From contig NZ_VOHD01000003.1 in assembly GCF_007859395.1 (NCBI RefSeq), positions 1,099,028 through 1,163,027 of the forward strand: 64,000 bases of DNA. The letters are read 5' to 3'. The stretch is from Planomicrobium sp. CPCC 101110 (lineage in GTDB: Bacteria; Bacillota; Bacilli; Bacillales_A; Planococcaceae). Every line of letters starts with the position of its first letter. Positions within the stretch are counted from its first letter, which is position 1. A program made the translations under genes and the position numbers. The notes under the pieces were generated by a model. It was not told where the DNA came from, ran no database searches, and saw only the letters and a program-made list of their open reading frames with translations. This document shows positions 22,801-31,967 of this stretch, one piece after another.

Positions 22801-25320
22801 ATGCTTGGAGTATTGAACAAAGTATTCGACCCAAACAAACGGGAATTAAAAAGATTTGAAAAAATAGCAGATGAAATAGAAGCCCTGGCTTCAGAGTTTG
22901 CTGCTCTTTCTGATGAAGAACTTCAAGGGAAAACACCGGATTTGATGGAGCGCTACCAGAAAGGCGAAACCTTGGATTCTTTATTGGTAGAAGCGTTTGC
23001 GACGGTTCGTGAAGCCTCGAAGCGGGTTCTGGGCATGTTCCCGTTCCGCGTCCAAATCATGGGGGCCATTTCCCTTCATGAAGGCAATATTTCCGAGATG
23101 AAAACCGGGGAAGGCAAAACGTTGACTTCCACTATGGCGGTATATTTGAACGCTTTATCGAAAAAAGGCGTACATGTTGTAACTGTCAACGAATACTTGG
23201 CAAGCCGCGACGCTGAGGAAATGGGCAAGCTATTCCAATGGCTTGGCCTGTCTATCGGCTTGAATTTGAACAGCTTGACGAAAGAAGAAAAACGTGAAGC
23301 TTACGCTTCCGATATCACCTATAGCACAAATAACGAGCTTGGCTTCGATTATTTGCGTGATAATATGGTGCTTTATAAAGAAGAAATGGTTCAGCGTGAA
23401 TTGAACTACGCAGTAATTGATGAAGTCGATTCAATTTTGATCGATGAAGCGCGTACGCCGCTGATCATTTCCGGACAAGCCGCAAAAGCCGCGCAGCTAT
23501 ATATGCAGGCGAATGCATTTATCCGTGTATTGACTAAAGATACCGATTATACGTATGACGAAACGACCAAAGGCGTTATGCTGACGGAAGACGGCATCGA
23601 AAAAGTGGAAAAAGCTTTCGGGATCGAAAACCTATTCGACATGAACCATGTGCGGCTGAACCATGCTATCAACCAGGCTTTGAAAGCGCATGTTACGATG
23701 CACAAAGATGTCGATTATGTGGTCCAAGACGGCGAAGTCATCATTGTCGATCAGTTTACAGGGCGTTTGATGAAAGGCCGCCGCTATTCGGACGGCTTGC
23801 ACCAAGCGATCGAAGCCAAAGAAGGTTTAGAGGTCCAAAACGAATCGATGACCATGGCAACAGTCACTTTCCAGAACTATTTCCGCATGTACAGCAAACT
23901 CTCTGGCATGACAGGGACAGCGAAGACAGAGGAAGAAGAGTTCCGCAACATATATAATATGAACGTTATTGCGATTCCAACGAACAAACCGATCATCCGG
24001 GACGACCGGGTCGATTTGATCTATGCAACGATTGCCGGGAAGTACAAAGCGGTAGGCGATGATATTGCGGAGCGCCATAAAAAAGGCCAGCCGGTATTGG
24101 TAGGCACAGTCGCCATTGAAACGTCTGAAATCATTTCGGACTATCTGACGAAAAAAGGCATCAAACACTCTGTGCTGAATGCCAAGAACCATGCCTTCGA
24201 AGCGGAAATCATTTTAGGGGCTGGACAAAAAGGCGCTGTGACAATCGCGACAAATATGGCAGGACGAGGTACGGATATCAAACTTGGCGAAGGTGTTAGA
24301 GAAGTCGGCGGCTTGGCCGTCCTTGGCACGGAACGCCATGAGTCGCGCCGGATCGATAATCAGCTGCGAGGGCGTTCAGGACGTCAAGGAGACCCGGGCG
24401 TTACACAATTCTACCTTTCTCTTGAAGATGATTTGATGCGCCGTTTTGGATCTGATGCGATGCGGAATATGATGGGGAAACTTGGAATGGACGATTCCCA
24501 GCCGCTGCAGTCGCGAATGGTTACGCGCTCTGTGGAATCTGCACAGAAACGTGTGGAAGGGAACAACTTTGATGCACGGAAACGCTTGCTGCAGTATGAT
24601 GATGTATTGCGCCAGCAGCGTGAAATCATCTATAAAGAGCGTATGGAAGTCATCGAAACGGATGATATGCGCGCGTTGGTCGAGAAAATGATCGACAGCA
24701 CAATTGACCGGATGGTTGCAGTGCATACATCCAATGAAAAGCCGGAAGAATGGCATTTAAAATCACTCGCTGATACAATTGCTGCTAATCTGCTTCCGGA
24801 AAATACAATCACTGAAGCGGATTTGCGTGATAAATCTCAAGAAGAGATCACCGATCTAATCAAATCGGAAGTTACAAAGCATTATGATGAGAAAGAAGCG
24901 GAAATGACGCCGGAACGCATGCGTGAATTTGAAAAAGTGGTTCTGCTGCGTTCAATCGATTCCAAATGGATTGACCATATCGATGCAATGGACCAATTGC
25001 GCCAAGGAATCCATTTGCGCGCCTATGGTCAAAATGATCCGCTTCGCGAATACCAGAACGAAGGGTTCAATATGTTCGAAGCAATGGTTGAAGCCATTGA
25101 AGAAGATGTATCCAAGTATGCCATGAAAGCGGAAATCCGCAATAACCTGGAACGCCAGGAAGTGGCGAAGGGGCAAGCGGTCAACCCGAAAGAGGATGGG
25201 CCGCCAGTCAAAAAGAAAAAAGAGCCGGCACGCAAAAACGTTGAAATCGGCCGAAATGACGCTTGCCCTTGCGGCAGCGGCAAGAAATACAAAAACTGCC
25301 ACGGGGCAGCAGCGCTATAG
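22801..25320 (+). CDS. secA: Preprotein translocase ATPase SecA
   Basis: The 839-residue protein is a full SecA. Seen are Walker [10 protein letters not shown] near residue 102, [21 protein letters not shown], the preprotein cross-linking domain, [11 protein letters not shown], the second nucleotide domain with [11 protein letters not shown], the helical scaffold and wing, and a C-terminal zinc motif [13 protein letters not shown]. It drives protein export through SecYEG. GGGAGCGG lies upstream of ATG. A weak -35/-10 pair (TTTCAA, TATACT) is possible near 22690-22740. A terminator-like hairpin and prfB follow. Confidence 0.97.
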   Translation: MLGVLNKVFDPNKRELKRFEKIADEIEALASEFAALSDEELQGKTPDLMERYQKGETLDSLLVEAFATVREASKRVLGMFPFRVQIMGAISLHEGNISEMKTGEGKTLTSTMAVYLNALSKKGVHVVTVNEYLASRDAEEMGKLFQWLGLSIGLNLNSLTKEEKREAYASDITYSTNNELGFDYLRDNMVLYKEEMVQRELNYAVIDEVDSILIDEARTPLIISGQAAKAAQLYMQANAFIRVLTKDTDYTYDETTKGVMLTEDGIEKVEKAFGIENLFDMNHVRLNHAINQALKAHVTMHKDVDYVVQDGEVIIVDQFTGRLMKGRRYSDGLHQAIEAKEGLEVQNESMTMATVTFQNYFRMYSKLSGMTGTAKTEEEEFRNIYNMNVIAIPTNKPIIRDDRVDLIYATIAGKYKAVGDDIAERHKKGQPVLVGTVAIETSEIISDYLTKKGIKHSVLNAKNHAFEAEIILGAGQKGAVTIATNMAGRGTDIKLGEGVREVGGLAVLGTERHESRRIDNQLRGRSGRQGDPGVTQFYLSLEDDLMRRFGSDAMRNMMGKLGMDDSQPLQSRMVTRSVESAQKRVEGNNFDARKRLLQYDDVLRQQREIIYKERMEVIETDDMRALVEKMIDSTIDRMVAVHTSNEKPEEWHLKSLADTIAANLLPENTITEADLRDKSQEEITDLIKSEVTKHYDEKEAEMTPERMREFEKVVLLRSIDSKWIDHIDAMDQLRQGIHLRAYGQNDPLREYQNEGFNMFEAMVEAIEEDVSKYAMKAEIRNNLERQEVAKGQAVNPKEDGPPVKKKKEPARKNVEIGRNDACPCGSGKKYKNCHGAAAL

Positions 25321-25334
25321 GAAGCATGAACAAG

Positions 25335-25366
25335 ACCGAAGAGCTAAAGCTCTTCGGTGTTATTTT
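25335..25366 (+). terminator. Weak terminator between secA and prfB
   Basis: ACCGAAGAGC TAAA GCTCTTCGGT stem-loop with only TGTTATTTT after it; probably lets some transcripts run on into prfB. Confidence 0.65.
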
Positions 25367-25382
25367 GAGGAGGAACATATAG

Positions 25383-26487
25383 ATGATGGATTTAGCAGAC
25401 ATCCGCAATGAGCTCGACAAATCAGCCAAGAAATTGGCGGACTTTAGGGGGTCTCTTTGACTTAGAGAACAAAGAGGCGCGGATTCAAGAACTGGATGAA
25501 ATGATGATTGACCCCGATTTTTGGAACAACCAAGAAAAGGCCCAAGTGGTCATTTCCGAATTGAACGGTTTGAAAGATATTGTTAATACGTATCACGGGT
25601 TTGTCGACACCCAGGAAAACCTGGAAATGACACTCGAGCTGCTTCGGGAAGAAGCGGATGAAGACTTGCACGAGGAGCTGAGTTCGGAACTGAAAACATT
25701 CCTATCGGAACTTAGCGATTATGAATTGCAGATGCTGTTAAGCGAACCATACGATAAAAACAACGCTATTTTGGAGCTGCATCCAGGAGCAGGTGGGACC
25801 GAGTCGCAAGATTGGTGTTCGATGCTGCTGCGCATGTATACTCGCTGGGCTGAAAAGCGCGGATTTAAAGTGGAAACGCTTGATTACTTGGCAGGCGATG
25901 AAGCCGGAGTCAAATCAGTAACATTAGGCATTAAAGGGCATAATGCATATGGCTATTTGAAAGCGGAAAAAGGTGTCCACCGCCTTGTCCGGATTTCACC
26001 ATTTGATTCATCTGGCCGCCGCCATACATCATTCGTGTCTTGCGAAGTTATGCCGGAGTTTACAGGAGAAATTGAAATCGATATCCGTACGGAAGATTTG
26101 AAAATCGACACATACAGGGCAAGCGGTGCTGGCGGACAGCATATCAATACGACCGACTCCGCGGTGCGGATTACGCATTTGCCTACAGGCGCCGTTGTAA
26201 CATGCCAGCAAGAACGCTCACAGATCAAAAACCGTGAAAAGGCCATGCAAATGCTGAAAGCGAAACTTTATGCACTTAAGATTGAAGAGCAGGAAGCCGA
26301 GTTGCTTGAAATCCGCGGCGAGCAAAAAGAAATCGGATGGGGAAGCCAAATCCGGTCTTATGTGTTCCATCCATATTCGATGGTAAAAGACCACCGCACC
26401 AATTTCGAGACAGGAAATCTCCAAGCTGTCATGGACGGGGACATTGATGGATTTATCAATTCTCTACTGCGGTCTAAGATGCAATAA
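25383..26487 (+). CDS. prfB: Peptide chain release factor 2 (programmed +1 frameshift)
   Basis: Translation starts at ATG 25383 (GGAGGAAC upstream), reads 25 codons to CTT TGA, and shifts +1 at the in-frame TGA (25458-25460), joining 25383-25457 to 25459-26487 for a protein of 367 residues, the usual RF2 length. RF2 marks are the tripeptide SPF ([15 protein letters not shown]) for UGA/UAA reading and GGQ in [12 protein letters not shown] for peptidyl-tRNA hydrolysis. The gene follows secA as in Bacillus and ends at a strong terminator. Confidence 0.96.
25446..25461 (+). promoter_or_regulatory. prfB autoregulatory +1 frameshift site
   Basis: AGGGGG (25446-25451) acts as an internal Shine-Dalgarno three bases before CTT TGA C (25455-25461). 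This is the classic RF2-controlled site: slow termination at UGA when RF2 is scarce allows the shift. Confidence 0.95.
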
Positions 26488-26490
26488 TTT

Positions 26491-26526
26491 TAAAGGCCCG
26501 GAGCAAATATTGCTCCGGGCCTTTTT
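26491..26526 (+). terminator. Terminator of prfB
   Basis: AAAGGCCCGGAGCAA TA TTGCTCCGGGCCTTT stem followed by a T-run. Confidence 0.93.
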
Positions 26527-26653
26527 GCTTTTTATGCTGGAATGAAACTGTACTTTAGCTGGATGAAGTTCACAAGAAGCCTGCCATTTGCTATACTCTG
26601 ACAGGACTCATACGAACTTTACAAGAATCTTTACAGAAAGAGGCATCATAGGG

Positions 26654-27526
26654 ATGAAGAAAAAACAGCAGCGATCCTACAATGAGCCGCATCCAACATT
26701 ATCCGCTGTTAGGGATTATATCGGTGTCCTTATCGGATCTGCTATTGTGGCCATTTCCTTTAACGTTTTTTTGCTGCCAAATGAAGTGGCATCTGGGGGC
26801 GTCAGTGGAATCAGCACTATTTTGTACGGGCTATTTGAATGGAAGCCGGCTTTTGTCCAATGGACATTCAATATCCCTTTGTTTATCGCAGGAATCGTGC
26901 TGTTAGGCAAGCACTTTGGCATCAAGACAGCGGTCGGAACAATTTTTTTGCCATTTGTCGTTTTCCTGACAGAAGCGTGGGAGCCATGGACGCTAAATCC
27001 TTTGCTCGGTTCTTTGTTCGGCGGCATTATGATAGGCCTTGGGCTGGGCATTGTTTTCAGGGCGAAAGCTTCGACCGGCGGAACGGATTTGGCAGCTCAG
27101 ATCATTGCAAAATACACCGGCCTTTCGCTTGGAACCAGTATTGCTTTGATTGATGGCTTTATTGTTTTGGCAGCAGCATTGGTGTTCGATATCGAAAGCG
27201 GGCTGTATGCGTTAGTGGGTCTGTTCGTCACAACAAAAACCATCGATTTTGTTCAAATCGGGTTTGGGCGTTCGAAGCTGGTTTATATCATTACCAACAA
27301 ACAAGTGGAAGTCCGGGATGCTATCTACGAAGAAGTTGACCGGGGAGTGACGAAGCTTAATGCAACCGGCGGTTACACAGATACAGAAAAGCCGCTTCTT
27401 ATGGTCGTGGTCCATCAAACGGAATTTACCCGTTTGAAACAAGTGGTGAAATTGGCCGATCCTTCTGCCTTTGTTATTGTATCAGATGCTTCTGAAGTTC
27501 TTGGCGAAGGTTTTAAACGTTCTTAA
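26654..27526 (+). CDS. YitT-family membrane protein (DUF2179 domain)
   Basis: From ATG 26654 the protein is 290 residues: five or six membrane helices in the first 200 (YIGVLIGSAIVAISFNVFLLPNEVASGGVSGIST; ASTGGTDLAAQII) and a cytoplasmic C-terminal DUF2179 domain (KLVYIITNKQVEVRDAIYEEVDRGVTKLNATGGYTDTEKPLLMVVV ... DPSAFVIVSDASEVLGEGF). This is the YitT/YqfU group, of unknown transport or signalling role. AGGG lies close upstream; an earlier in-frame start at 26588 is unlikely. Single gene. Confidence 0.9.
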   Translation: MKKKQQRSYNEPHPTLSAVRDYIGVLIGSAIVAISFNVFLLPNEVASGGVSGISTILYGLFEWKPAFVQWTFNIPLFIAGIVLLGKHFGIKTAVGTIFLPFVVFLTEAWEPWTLNPLLGSLFGGIMIGLGLGIVFRAKASTGGTDLAAQIIAKYTGLSLGTSIALIDGFIVLAAALVFDIESGLYALVGLFVTTKTIDFVQIGFGRSKLVYIITNKQVEVRDAIYEEVDRGVTKLNATGGYTDTEKPLLMVVVHQTEFTRLKQVVKLADPSAFVIVSDASEVLGEGFKRS

Positions 27527-27577
27527 ACTAGGTATACTTTACATAACGTGAAAAACAACTTGGAGGAGGCAACATAC

Positions 27578-27919
27578 ATGAAAAAGGGATTGTTAACAAT
27601 GATGCTGGGCTCTGCACTCGCACTAGGGGCTTGCGGCGGCGGCGGGGAAACTACAACTGAAACACCGCCAGCAGAAGACGGCGGTTCCGGTTCATCCTCG
27701 GTAGACCCGGAACAAGTTGTCCAGCAAAACTGTATTTCCTGCCATGGTGAGAATCTGGAGGGTGCGGGGAATTTTCCGGCATTGAATAATGTGGGATCGC
27801 GTTTGTCCCAAGACGAAATCCGCAGCATTATCGACAATGGACAAGGCGGTATGCCAGCGGACATTATTGAAGGCGAAGAAGCAGATGCAGTAGCGGAATG
27901 GTTGGCAAACAAAAAGTAA
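27578..27919 (+). CDS. cccB: Cytochrome c-551 lipoprotein
   Basis: From ATG 27578 the protein is 113 residues: lipoprotein signal with LGAC (Cys19), a Thr/Ser/Gly-rich linker, and a small class I cytochrome c domain with CISCH (Cys52, Cys55, His56) and distal Met92 in GGMPADI. It carries electrons on the outer membrane face, probably to the terminal oxidase. TGGAGGAGG precedes ATG. In B. subtilis cccB is also near the secA-prfB region, which supports the name. A terminator follows. Confidence 0.93.
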   Translation: MKKGLLTMMLGSALALGACGGGGETTTETPPAEDGGSGSSSVDPEQVVQQNCISCHGENLEGAGNFPALNNVGSRLSQDEIRSIIDNGQGGMPADIIEGEEADAVAEWLANKK

Positions 27920-27944
27920 ACCGGCTTACAAGCCGGTTTTTTTG
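27918..27944 (+). terminator. Terminator of cccB
   Basis: AAACCGGCTT ACA AGCCGGTTT stem, then T-run. Confidence 0.9.
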
Positions 27945-28106
27945 TGTGCAAAAATTTCAATTGATGGACACAATTCGATTTTTTTAATAAAAATATGCGA
28001 AAATCGACGCGGATTAAACTCGGATTTAGGGTCTTTAGATGCAAGAAATGAAGAGGTTCAAAAACAATTGAAACACAATTGTAATACAAAAAAAGGTTTG
28101 AGGTGA

Positions 28107-28112
28107 TATAAT
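28107..28112 (+). promoter_or_regulatory. Possible -10 element for ftsEX
   Basis: TATAAT, a perfect -10, but the sequence 17 bases upstream (AATACA) is a poor -35. It overlaps the ATG of the short leader frame, so the two readings exclude each other in part. Confidence 0.35.
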
Positions 28113-28185
28113 GAGTCAGTCGGAAATTTTAGCGGAAATGCAAATTGGAGATAAATCCAGTATATATAGGTGGTTAAGTAAATGA
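28111..28185 (+). CDS. Possible 24-residue leader peptide before ftsE
   Basis: ATG 28111 with GAGGTGA at a good distance opens a 24-codon frame (MSQSEILAEMQIGDKSSIYRWLSK) whose stop overlaps the ftsE start (AAATGA). The layout is that of a translationally coupled leader. The peptide itself resembles a helix-turn-helix fragment (SSIYRWLSK), so it may be a remnant. ftsE has its own AGGTGG, so coupling is not required. If TATAAT at 28107 is the -10, this ATG is not in the mRNA. Confidence 0.3.
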   Translation: MSQSEILAEMQIGDKSSIYRWLSK

Positions 28186-28868
28186 TTCAAATGAAGAACG
28201 TTTATAAGAAGTATCCGAATGGCATTGTTGCCCTCAACGGATTGACCGTTGAAATTGGGCAAGGTGAATTCGTTTATGTAGTAGGGCCAAGTGGTGCCGG
28301 AAAGTCAACATTCATTAAAATGATGTATCGGGAAGAACGTCCGACTTCAGGCCAGATGTTGATCAATAACGTGGATATCGCTACATTAAAAAACAAAAGA
28401 GTGCCAATGCTTCGCCGTCAGATCGGCGTAGTGTTCCAGGATTTCAAGCTGCTTCCAAGATTGAATGTCTACGAAAATGTCGCATTTGCCCTGGAAGTAA
28501 TTGAAGAAACACCTGAAATGATCCGGAAAAGGGTAATGGAAGTGCTGGATTTAGTGGGATTGAAACATAAGGCTCGGATGTTTCCGACAGAATTGTCTGG
28601 TGGGGAACAACAGCGGGTTTCTATTGCGCGTTCAATCGTCAACAAACCCAAAATCGTGATCGCCGATGAGCCGACGGGTAATCTTGATCCCGAGACTTCT
28701 TGGGATATTATGGATCTGTTTGAACGGATCAATGCAACAGGAACAACTATTTTAATGGCTACCCACAACCGTGAAGTAGTAAACAAAAGAAGGCATCGTG
28801 TCATTGCAATTGAAGGCGGCTTGATTGTTCGCGATGTAGCTGGAGGTGACTACGGCTATGAAGGCTAG
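28182..28868 (+). CDS. ftsE: Cell-division ABC transporter ATPase FtsE
   Basis: The 228-residue ABC ATPase has Walker A GPSGAGKST, Q-loop VFQDFKLLPRLNVYENVAF, signature LSGGEQQRVSIARS and Walker B IVIADEPTGNLDP. FtsE with FtsX forms a non-transporting ABC complex that activates cell-wall hydrolases on the outer face. AGGTGG lies eight bases before ATG. It overlaps ftsX by 11 bases. Confidence 0.96.
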   Translation: MIQMKNVYKKYPNGIVALNGLTVEIGQGEFVYVVGPSGAGKSTFIKMMYREERPTSGQMLINNVDIATLKNKRVPMLRRQIGVVFQDFKLLPRLNVYENVAFALEVIEETPEMIRKRVMEVLDLVGLKHKARMFPTELSGGEQQRVSIARSIVNKPKIVIADEPTGNLDPETSWDIMDLFERINATGTTILMATHNREVVNKRRHRVIAIEGGLIVRDVAGGDYGYEG

Positions 28869-29742
28869 AACATTAACTCGCCATTTCAGGGAAAGTTTGA
28901 AAAGTTTGGGGCGCAACAGCTGGATGACATTTGCTTCTGTCAGTGCTGTTACTGTGACCTTGCTGCTAGTCGGTGTGTTCGTTTTAATCATGATGAATTT
29001 GAACAAAGTTGCAGATGATTTAGAAAATGACGTAGAAATTAAAACTTTCGTTTCTTTGGAAGCGGATGATGCTAGAATAGAAGCAATAGAAGCAACAATC
29101 CGATCCATGCCAGGCGTTGAATCTGTAGAATTTTCGACAAAAGAAGAAGAGTTGACTGATTTGGTTCTAGATTTTGGCGACGAGTTGAGTTTGTTCCAGC
29201 AAAGCAACCCGCTGTTTGATGTGTTTTACGTGAAAGCGTCGGAACCTCAGCAAACAGAGCAAGTGGCGACTGAAATCGCGAAATTAGACAATATTGAAGA
29301 TGTGAAATACGGCGAAGGCAAAATTGAGAAGCTGTTCAAATTCCTGAATATGGGACGAAATGTCGGTTTAGTGCTGATTTTGGCATTATTATTTACCGCA
29401 ATGTTCTTGATTTCCAATACGATTCGCATTACTATAGTTGCGAGACGCCATGAAATCGAGATTATGAAACTAGTAGGCGCGACCAATTGGTTTGTCCGAA
29501 TTCCTTTCATCTTGGAAGGCATGTGGCTAGGTTTGTTAGGATCGATTATTCCGATTGCACTTGTATCTACGCTTTACTATCAAGTAACCGACTTCGCGCA
29601 GCCGAAATTAAGCGGTGAAATGATTCAATTGCTTGATTTGACACCGTTCATTTACCAAGTGAGCGCGTTGATCCTTGTGATGGGCGTATTTATCGGAATC
29701 TGGGGCAGCTTCATGTCCATCCGCAAATTCTTGCGCGTATAA
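28858..29742 (+). CDS. ftsX: Cell-division protein FtsX
   Basis: From ATG 28858 (GGAGGTGA upstream, inside ftsE) the protein is 294 residues with the FtsX layout: cytoplasmic start RHFRESLKSLGRNSWMTFAS, first membrane helix, an extracellular loop domain of about 120 residues, and three more helices at the C-terminal half (LILALLFTAMFLISNTIRI; ATNWFVRIPFILEGMWLGLLGS). It transmits FtsE ATP use to a partner hydrolase, likely the M23 protein encoded next. Confidence 0.95.
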   Translation: MKARTLTRHFRESLKSLGRNSWMTFASVSAVTVTLLLVGVFVLIMMNLNKVADDLENDVEIKTFVSLEADDARIEAIEATIRSMPGVESVEFSTKEEELTDLVLDFGDELSLFQQSNPLFDVFYVKASEPQQTEQVATEIAKLDNIEDVKYGEGKIEKLFKFLNMGRNVGLVLILALLFTAMFLISNTIRITIVARRHEIEIMKLVGATNWFVRIPFILEGMWLGLLGSIIPIALVSTLYYQVTDFAQPKLSGEMIQLLDLTPFIYQVSALILVMGVFIGIWGSFMSIRKFLRV

Positions 29743-29928
29743 AGAAAGAAAAGTGCTCTGTTAAAGGTTATTGTTGATTTTCTTCAGAAGGAACAAAGGA
29801 TGCGCTCTTGTCAAAAAGAGCGCGGTTCCCTTCAAAATCAATAAATTCGTTTAACGGAGTTTTTTAATAGAAAAATACAGATAGAGACAGGCAGGCAAAG
29901 AACGTAAAGCCGAAAGGGGACCTCGAAC

Positions 29929-31242
29929 GTGAGATCGAAATGGATGTTGTCAGGTATTTCAACTGTGTTGGCTTTAGCCATCTTGATGCCATCAGCTGCG
30001 AATGCGGACAAATTAAGTGAATTGGAACAAAAGCAGCAAGAAGCTCAGCAGCAGAAAAACGAGTTGGCTTCTGATATCAGCAAAAAAACGGAGAAAATGA
30101 GCGAGAATGCTTCAAAGCTGGAAAAGCTTATAGCGAAAATCGAGGATTTGAACCGGAAGATGGATGAGACAACAGCAAAAATCGACAGCGTACAGGCGGA
30201 TATCGACTATACGAAAACGGAAATCGATGGGTTGAAAAAATCGATTGAAGAGCTCGAACTCAAAATAGAGGAACGTGAAGCGTTGCTTGAAGAACGCGCC
30301 CGTGCAATCCAAAAGAGCGGAGGTTCTGTGGATTATGTGGATGTGCTTCTTGGAGCAAACAACTTTGTCGATTTTATCGACCGTTTTTCGGCGGTTAATA
30401 CACTAATCGAAGCGGATCGTGAAATTATGCGTGAACAAGCAGCCGATGAAAAACTATTGGCTGTACACCAAGCGCAAGTGGAGACGAAATTGGCCGAACA
30501 AGAACAACGCCGCGCAGAACTTGTTGGGCTTAATGACAAATTGAATGGCCAAAAGGAAGAGCAGGCAGGCTTTGCAGAAGAACTGAAGGCTGAACAAAAG
30601 CTCCTTGCTAAAGAAAAATCCGAATTGGTGCAGCAGCGCAACGAAGCTATCGATGTCAGCTCGAAATTAGAAAAACAGATCGAAGAAGAACAAAACCGCT
30701 TAGCTGAGCTAGCCCGCAAAGTGGAAGCAGAACGCCAGCGCAAGCTTGCTGCAGAACGCAAAGCGGCGGCTGAAAAAGTCCGGGCTTCAAATTCTTCTGC
30801 TTCTTCCTATACAGCTCCGGCGAAAGTTTCAAGTTCGGGTTTCGTCACACCTGCTTCCGGCCGTTATACATCTACATTTGGATGGCGAAATATTGGCGAT
30901 GGACCTGAATTCCATCAAGGAGTAGACATTGCAAATAGTGTAGGCACGAATATTAAAGCAGCAGCAAACGGTTATGTATCATTCTCGGGAAGCATGGGCG
31001 GATACGGCAATGTTGTCATCCTCACCCACTCGATCAACGGGCAAACACATGCGACTGTATACGCGCATTTGAATTCGATTGACGTCTCCGCTGGACAACA
31101 AGTAAGCCAAGGCCAGCGGATAGGGGGAATGGGCAACACAGGCCGTTCAACCGGATCCCATCTGCATTTTGAAATTCATGTAGGTCCATGGAATGGTGCT
31201 CGGACCAACGCAGTCAACCCTGCATCGTTTGTATCGTTATAA
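29929..31242 (+). CDS. Secreted M23 peptidase with N-terminal coiled coil (EnvC/PcsB-like organisation)
   Basis: The 437-residue protein has a signal peptide ending PSAANA (residue 26), a long coiled coil at about 28-285 (heptad-rich, ending in an Ala/Lys/Glu-rich basic stretch) and a C-terminal LytM/M23 domain with HQGVD, HATVYAHLN and HLHFEIHVG, so the zinc ligands and catalytic His are kept. Proteins of this layout are murein hydrolases or activators controlled by FtsEX; its place 186 bases after ftsX supports such a partnership, by inference. GTG start with AAAGGGG upstream. The gap before it holds a GCGCTCTT/AAGAGCGC hairpin. Confidence 0.9.
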   Translation: MRSKWMLSGISTVLALAILMPSAANADKLSELEQKQQEAQQQKNELASDISKKTEKMSENASKLEKLIAKIEDLNRKMDETTAKIDSVQADIDYTKTEIDGLKKSIEELELKIEEREALLEERARAIQKSGGSVDYVDVLLGANNFVDFIDRFSAVNTLIEADREIMREQAADEKLLAVHQAQVETKLAEQEQRRAELVGLNDKLNGQKEEQAGFAEELKAEQKLLAKEKSELVQQRNEAIDVSSKLEKQIEEEQNRLAELARKVEAERQRKLAAERKAAAEKVRASNSSASSYTAPAKVSSSGFVTPASGRYTSTFGWRNIGDGPEFHQGVDIANSVGTNIKAAANGYVSFSGSMGGYGNVVILTHSINGQTHATVYAHLNSIDVSAGQQVSQGQRIGGMGNTGRSTGSHLHFEIHVGPWNGARTNAVNPASFVSL

Positions 31243-31249
31243 GTTTGGA

Positions 31250-31281
31250 CAGCCGGCATCTGGAAAGATGCCGGCTGTTTT
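31250..31281 (+). terminator. Terminator of the M23 gene
   Basis: AGCCGGCATCT GGAA AGATGCCGGCT stem followed by GTTTTG. Confidence 0.88.
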
Positions 31282-31379
31282 GCTGTTCAGGAAGCTTTTT
31301 TGAAGGAAATTCATTGCATCATTAGTGGAATATTGAGTGCATTCTATCGTATGATGAAGAGGAACGGAGTGAAAAAGGA

Positions 31380-31955
31380 ATGCCGAAAAAACTAATTGGA
31401 TTGTTGCTGATTGCCGTTATGATCGGAATCGCTGTCGCCGGTGCTGTAAAAAATAACATCGAAGAAAACAAATCTCTTGAGACCTTGTCTGTCGGTACCG
31501 ATGTGGAATTTTTGGCTACGAAAGATGGGCTGGCTCCAGGGGAAGTGGCGCCTGATTTCGAGTTAACGACTCTGTCCGGTGAAACCGCCAAGTTATCGGA
31601 TTATAAAGGAAAAAAAGTGATTTTGAATTTTTGGGCCACATGGTGTCCTCCTTGCAAAGCGGAAATGCCGCTCATGCAGAACTACTATGATGAAGCACAA
31701 GGGGAAAATGTGGAAGTCTTAGCAGTGAATTTGACCACGCAAGACCGGGGGGTGGATAAAGTCAAGGAGTTCGTTGAAGCGAACAATCTGACCTTCCCTA
31801 TTCCACTGGATAAAGAAGGAGATATCGGATCTGTCTATCAGGCCGTTACCATACCGACTTCTTATATGATTGATACAGAAGGCCGTGTTCAAAACAAGCA
31901 CATCGGCCCGATGGATGAGGAAACTATGAGGGATTATATTGCCAATTTGGAGTAA
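31380..31955 (+). CDS. ResA/TlpA-like membrane-anchored thioredoxin
   Basis: The 191-residue protein has one N-terminal membrane anchor (residues 4-22) and an extracytoplasmic AhpC/TSA-type thioredoxin domain: GEVAPDFELTTLSGE, NFWATWCPPCKAEMP with Cys89-x2-Cys92, and IPTSYMIDTEGRV (cis-Pro). Such proteins reduce disulfides outside the membrane, for example in cytochrome c maturation. Thirteen bases separate it from the trans-sulfuration enzyme gene, likely one operon. Confidence 0.92.
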   Translation: MPKKLIGLLLIAVMIGIAVAGAVKNNIEENKSLETLSVGTDVEFLATKDGLAPGEVAPDFELTTLSGETAKLSDYKGKKVILNFWATWCPPCKAEMPLMQNYYDEAQGENVEVLAVNLTTQDRGVDKVKEFVEANNLTFPIPLDKEGDIGSVYQAVTIPTSYMIDTEGRVQNKHIGPMDEETMRDYIANLE

Positions 31956-31967
31956 GGGGATGAGTTT

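Noticed and set aside
25383-25460. prfB as a broken gene
   Set aside because: The TGA is in the standard AGGGGG...CTTTGAC programmed frameshift context.
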